64,000 nt of DNA from Aquatica leii (taxonomy: Eukaryota > Arthropoda > Insecta > Coleoptera > Lampyridae), in contig CM069433.1 in NCBI GenBank assembly GCA_035610365.1, positions 172,686,882 to 172,750,881 of the forward strand. The letters are read 5' to 3'. Positions within the stretch are counted from its first letter, which is position 1, and the number at the start of each line of letters is the position of its first letter. The notes beneath the pieces were generated by a model, which was not told the origin of the DNA, did not search any database, and was given only the letters and a program-made list of their open reading frames with translations. Below, in pieces: positions 60,232-64,000 of the stretch. Both the position numbers and the translations under genes were made by a program.

Positions 60232-61124
60232 AGATTTCATCTGAACAAAGTAGTAAGTAGTAAGATAAGGAAATTTGAATTTTCAAATAGCCCAAGTACT
60301 TCAACCAACACATTGCCTGCTGCTACACAGCAATGTTCACTTGGCAAGTCTACTTCTAATGTCTGTCAACCAGTAATTTCTAGCAACGCAAAAAATTTGA
60401 TAACACACGGTGAGACTGTAAGCGGGCGAAAACGTAAAATAGTTCCAAATTCAGTTTTTTCTCTTGGAAATGATATTTCAGCATCTGACAAAACTAAATG
60501 GACTGTAATAGCACCTGACGAGAACAACAAAATATTTTAAAAGAAGTTCCTGATCCAACAAGGTTCGCAAGGCAAAATATAGACGTCTGAAAGTATGACA
60601 CGCAATCGCTTTCGGTAAATTATGAGATTTGATTAAAAAAGCAACCGTTCAGTACGCTTACAAACAAATAAGTTCGCTCTGATGTCACATATTTGGGAAG
60701 CTTTTATCGCAAACAGCCAAAAATTCTACAAACCAGAAGCATATATTTCAGTTGACAAACAGCTTTTTCCATTAAAAGATAGATGAAGGTTCACGTAATT
60801 CATGTGTTCCAAACCTGATAAATATGGACTGGACAAAAATTTTGGTTTGCACTGAACAAGGATGCGAAATATACTATAAACGGCTTTCTTTATTTAGGAA
60901 AAGATGATCAAAGACTTGCTAATCCACGCCTTGGGGACTATGTAGTTTTGCGTTTCATGTAGCCATACCTCACAGCGGACGTAATGTAACATGTGATAAC
61001 TTGTAATAGCAAAGGCTTCCACGACCGGAATCTATACTAACATTAGAATGTCTTCCGGGTTTGGACCGTGTCATTTTTGTTGTAACCGAAGTTGCCAGGG
61101 CGTGAGATAAATCGCAAAACTCAA

Positions 61125-61785
61125 ACAAGCAACCGAAATCTAACTAAAAACTTCTCAAAAGTTAGGTTATACATTTGTGAAACAAGCCATAATCTAAACT
61201 CTGAGAAGGTAGGAAAGAAAACGATAACTTGAAAAAGCAAACGAAAATCTAACAAAAAACCACTACCGAATTAGGTAATCAACTTGTGAACCAAGCCAGA
61301 TTCTAAACTCCGTAGAAGTGACTTAAGAAGAAATAGTCTCCGTATTTAAAGGAAAAGGATCGTCACAGATTGTTAAGCTCGATCCTGATTGGGTTCAAGT
61401 TGCTAGGGGGCGTGTTTTCGATAAATGACTAATAACCGGGAACCAAAGAGGGGATACTTTGAAACCATGATCGCGATTGAAGTTATTAGGGTGTTGGATG
61501 ATTTCCATGCTTTCTTGGAATTTCCTGTTGAAAAAGAATGGAGATTTGGCAATCAACGAAACATTATCAAAATCTATCTTGTGACCTGTAGTAAAATAAT
61601 GTTCAGCGACCGCAGACTTGGAAATATACCTTTTCCTTATACAAACATGTTCTAAAATACGAGTAATGACGGAACGCCCGGTTTCACCAATGTAGACTAA
61701 ACCACAAGAACAAGGAATTTGGTATACCTTGAGATGAAAGTGTAGGAAATTTGTCTTTGGGAGAAGGAAGAATCTGAGAGATTTT
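61125..61785 (-). mobile_element. Penelope-like fragment (GIY-YIG end), inside piggyBac A
   Basis: VYQIPCSCGLVYIGETGRSV on the - strand (about 61730-61670) and the following sequence align with the copy at 52880-54475, from the 3' tail repeats up to the linker before GIY-YIG. Past 61785 the two copies diverge abruptly, which marks the 5' truncation. The 3' tail again has two diverged repeat units of about 110 bp (from about 61128 and from about 61238). Confidence 0.87.
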
Positions 61786-62836
61786 ACTTGTCTAGTTCTT
61801 TCAAGTGTGAAGCTACCCGCTGACGTTATCTTATCTCGTGTTAGTGATACTGTTATACAACGGTTATACATAAATTAGTGTAAGTGTTTTTATTAAATAT
61901 TATTAAATTTCATTCGTTCGGTTAATTTACAAGTGTACATATTTCTAGTATAAGTAAACGTATTTTTAGTCGTTTAAATACATTAGTTTTTAATAAATAA
62001 ATACGCAACAATATATAATAAATAAACTAAAATAATTGTTATAACTAAAAAATCATAAGTACCAGCACAAAATAGCTGTTTCACCACGTGGACAATTTTG
62101 TCCCCTTTGGCGGCTCTAGGTATGTAAAAACTCCGGCGATTCTAGTGTTAATTATTGAATCAATTGTTGTTGTGGTAATATTAACATTTTGGGATGTTAA
62201 AGGTAGATTCTGTTGCACTTTAGGTGATTTGTGATTCGGAACAGATTCCATTGATGATGAACTACTTAGTTTGCCATCACTCACTTCAAAGTTCTTTTCT
62301 ACACTATCATCGCTGTCTTTGTCTGATAAAAACTCATCCATAAGCTTTTGCAGCCTGTTCATACGACATGGTCGAGTGCTAACTAATTACTAATTCACGC
62401 TGCTATCCACAATGCATTCAATACACGTCTACACAAAAATATGCAAGTTATAACACGAATCTGTGAGAAACATGAATTACACGGCTCCCAAAACAAAACT
62501 ATAAATTCTCGCTGCGAGATGTACACGTGCTTCTCAATTTTAGATACTGGTAAAATTTAAAAAAAAACAATAAATTTGATGGGAAAGTGAGGGAACATCA
62601 TTTTTTAAGCATTTACAAATATTCTGTAGTAATTTAGGTTTTCAACTTTTTGTGACCCATTTTCCCATCCTTCATTGTGGCGTTTAATATGTTAAGCCTC
62701 TTCTTAACAAACATAAATTAGTCTGGCAAGAATTTTATAATTACGATCTGTATACTAAAGATTTCTACATCGTACCCTACGCTTAAATACAAAACAAACA
62801 CATCGAGCAATTGTCAGCGCCGAAACGTTGTTAGTA

Positions 62837-64000
62837 CAGGGCCGGTGCTTGCAATTTTGCCGCCCAACAAAAAAAGGTAAATTGCGGCCCCTTTATAACA
62901 ACAATTAAAAAAGTTAACCTAAACTCTTCATACGGTTAATAGCAAAAAAACTGGTATTAAAAATGTTGAAGTTTTGATTTTTTAAAAATACAATTTTTTG
63001 ATTTATAATTTAGGCACTAAATTGAAACTAAGATTGCATAGAAAAAAAAGCACAAATCTAGTATATAATTTTAACATGCACTTATTAAAATAATAGTAAA
63101 ACAAATTATAGAAATTTCTTCGAGTTATTGTTCTCAAGCCGTTTAACCAATCCTCGGTAGTTGTAACTTTAATTTGGAAAGTAAGCAAGATTCTTAAAAC
63201 TATCGAGATGTAGAGCAAACTCCAGCTTTAAAATGAATTCTAAGATCTCGATTGGATTTTTTTTAGTAAACCCAAAACCGATATTACATCGTTGATATCT
63301 GATGAATTCTCTAGACCTTTACAACATTTTAGTAAGTAACTTTGTGAGATATTTTTTAAATCATAAATATTGTATAAAATTTGGAAATAGTTGCTGTGGG
63401 TACTGATTAAATTAAACTTGGATTCAAATGCATTGTAGTTTGGTCTAATGTGAAAAAACAAAACTGTCTTATATTTTAAAGCAAGTTCTTCGATCGGATC
63501 AACTCGTGCTTCATAGTCAAAATTAACATTTTTTTATCGAACTTGATGATATGTCTGGGTAAGCTCAAAATTAACCGGTATGTTAATTTGGTCAACAAGC
63601 TCTGAAGCATCACAAAGCATTTCATTAAAAGCAATGTACAATCTAAGATATCTGAAAAAAACATTACAATTTTTCAAGAGTTCCATAGCAGATGGTAAGT
63701 TATAGTCTTTTGTTTGTAATCACTTACTAATTAGATTATTAGAATTTAATATTTTGTACAAAATTACAATGGAGCATAAGAACTTAAATTGTTTAACACA
63801 ACTTTGTAACGTGTAAATTTTTTTCGTTTGAATACGTCTGATTTTTGTTAACATTTTTGTATTCACTGTTGATATAAATCCTTTTGCGCAAGCATTTCAC
63901 GCATGGCACATGCGTTATGAGCTTTCTTCTTAAGTACGAAGTGATCCTCCATCTTACGCTTAGAAATGAAGTAGTGAGCGGACATTTTTTTGCGTGCTGC
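62837..64000 (-). mobile_element. hAT transposon (DUF4371/ZMYM1-like), cut by right window edge
   Basis: CAGGGCCGGTGCTTGC at 62837 is a typical hAT end followed by TTTGCCGCCC. The - strand frames at 63664-63476, 63461-63240 and 63218-63003 follow the C-terminal order of this hAT type. They show PRHIIKFD, a long hydrophobic/charged linker, then ILLTFQIKVTTTEDWLNGLRTI, which parallels the ILLTIPVT.A.AERSFS.LK.IK dimerisation block. The S/E residues of that block are not kept. The left half of the transposase and the other end lie outside the window. Confidence 0.65.

Larger units (their letters stand above)
59536..62147 (+). mobile_element. piggyBac element A, inserted into piggyBac B
   Basis: TTAA stands on both sides (59532-59535, 62148-62151), with ends CACTAGAACCGCCGAAGG and CACTAGAATCGCCGGAG (read inward from the right). 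Subterminal repeats resembling CTAGAACCGCC...TTTGTCCCC lie at about 59714-59748 and 62089-62119. The + strand transposase starts at 59968 with an acidic N-terminus (KELLEALQDLPEDH). It continues with TKWTVIAPDE (near 60500), EAYISVDKQLFPLKD (near 60740, first catalytic D of the TVDEQL motif), KPDKYGL, and HSGRNVTCDN (near 60975, second catalytic D). Frame changes occur, and a Penelope-like fragment replaces the region beyond. Confidence 0.9.
58674..62683 (-). mobile_element. piggyBac derivative B (internally deleted), host of a second piggyBac
   Basis: The ends CGCCACAA (left, after TTAA at 58670-58673) and CGCCACAATGAAG (read inward from the right, beside TTAA at 62684-62687) are inverted repeats. 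On the - strand an acidic, Ser-rich N-terminus typical of piggyBac transposases (62362 leftward, MNRLQKLMDEFLSDKDSDDS) runs to the insertion point. It resumes at 59530 with ALIWRAVNGQSLKNITF and SRIKPDYFE. It then joins directly to a C-terminal PIVNAYLVYQNVTNNKMSIT stretch and a Cys-rich tail (about 59110-59035). The catalytic core is deleted. Without the insert the element is about 1.4 kb. Confidence 0.82.

Noticed and set aside
1-64000. CRISPR arrays, bacterial operons, tRNA or rRNA genes
   Set aside because: No evenly spaced short repeats, no ribosome-binding-site-led gene strings and no cloverleaf or rRNA sequence were recognised; the content is animal nuclear DNA.

Overview
The window is AT-rich, gene-poor nuclear DNA from an animal, most likely an insect. 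The reasons are GT-AG introns in a DRAM-family gene, and transposons of families common in insects (P element, piggyBac, pogo, several hATs, mariner, Helitron, Penelope-like, CsRn1- and Mag-like Ty3/Gypsy). Species cannot be told from sequence alone. No bacterial genes, CRISPR array, rRNA or tRNA gene was seen.

Only one host gene is supported: a DRAM/Frag1-type six-helix membrane protein on the + strand in five exons (21462-21706, 55908-56029, 56698-56918, 56967-57126, 57175-57338). Exons 2-5 lie in 1.4 kb. Exon 1 is separated from them by a 34.2 kb intron that has become a transposon archive.

Left part (1-21 kb): the 3' end of a P-element-like transposase gene; mostly plain AT-rich DNA with a 108-bp tandem duplication; a CsRn1-like LTR-element fossil on the - strand (4.7-5.4 kb); a 236-bp fold-back insert at 5655-5890 carrying two opposed hammerhead-ribozyme-like motifs between 11-bp direct repeats; a Crypton-type tyrosine recombinase remnant (7.7-8.7 kb); a CsRn1-like LTR element with both LTRs (8.67-13.01 kb); and a BED-finger hAT with exact 8-bp target duplications (14319-20401) split by a 5'-truncated RNase H-bearing LINE.

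Giant intron (21.7-55.9 kb): fold-back MITEs; a - strand Helitron (24.5-28.95 kb) split by a deleted pogo derivative; a hAT (29.6-30.8 kb); a second Helitron piece; a piggyBac cysteine-rich tail; a Ty1/Copia fossil (35.1-37.6 kb); two pogo/CENP-B-type transposase remnants; two further hATs with terminal repeats; a Tc1/mariner-superfamily transposase; a mariner; and a Mag-like LTR element (49014-54848) that itself holds a piggyBac MITE in one LTR, a 158-bp TA-target MITE, and a Penelope-like element.

Right part (57.3-64 kb): after the gene's last exon comes a three-level nest. A Penelope-like fragment sits in a + strand piggyBac, which sits at TTAA inside a second, - strand piggyBac derivative. 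A - strand hAT runs off the right edge. Long stretches between these elements hold nothing I can identify.
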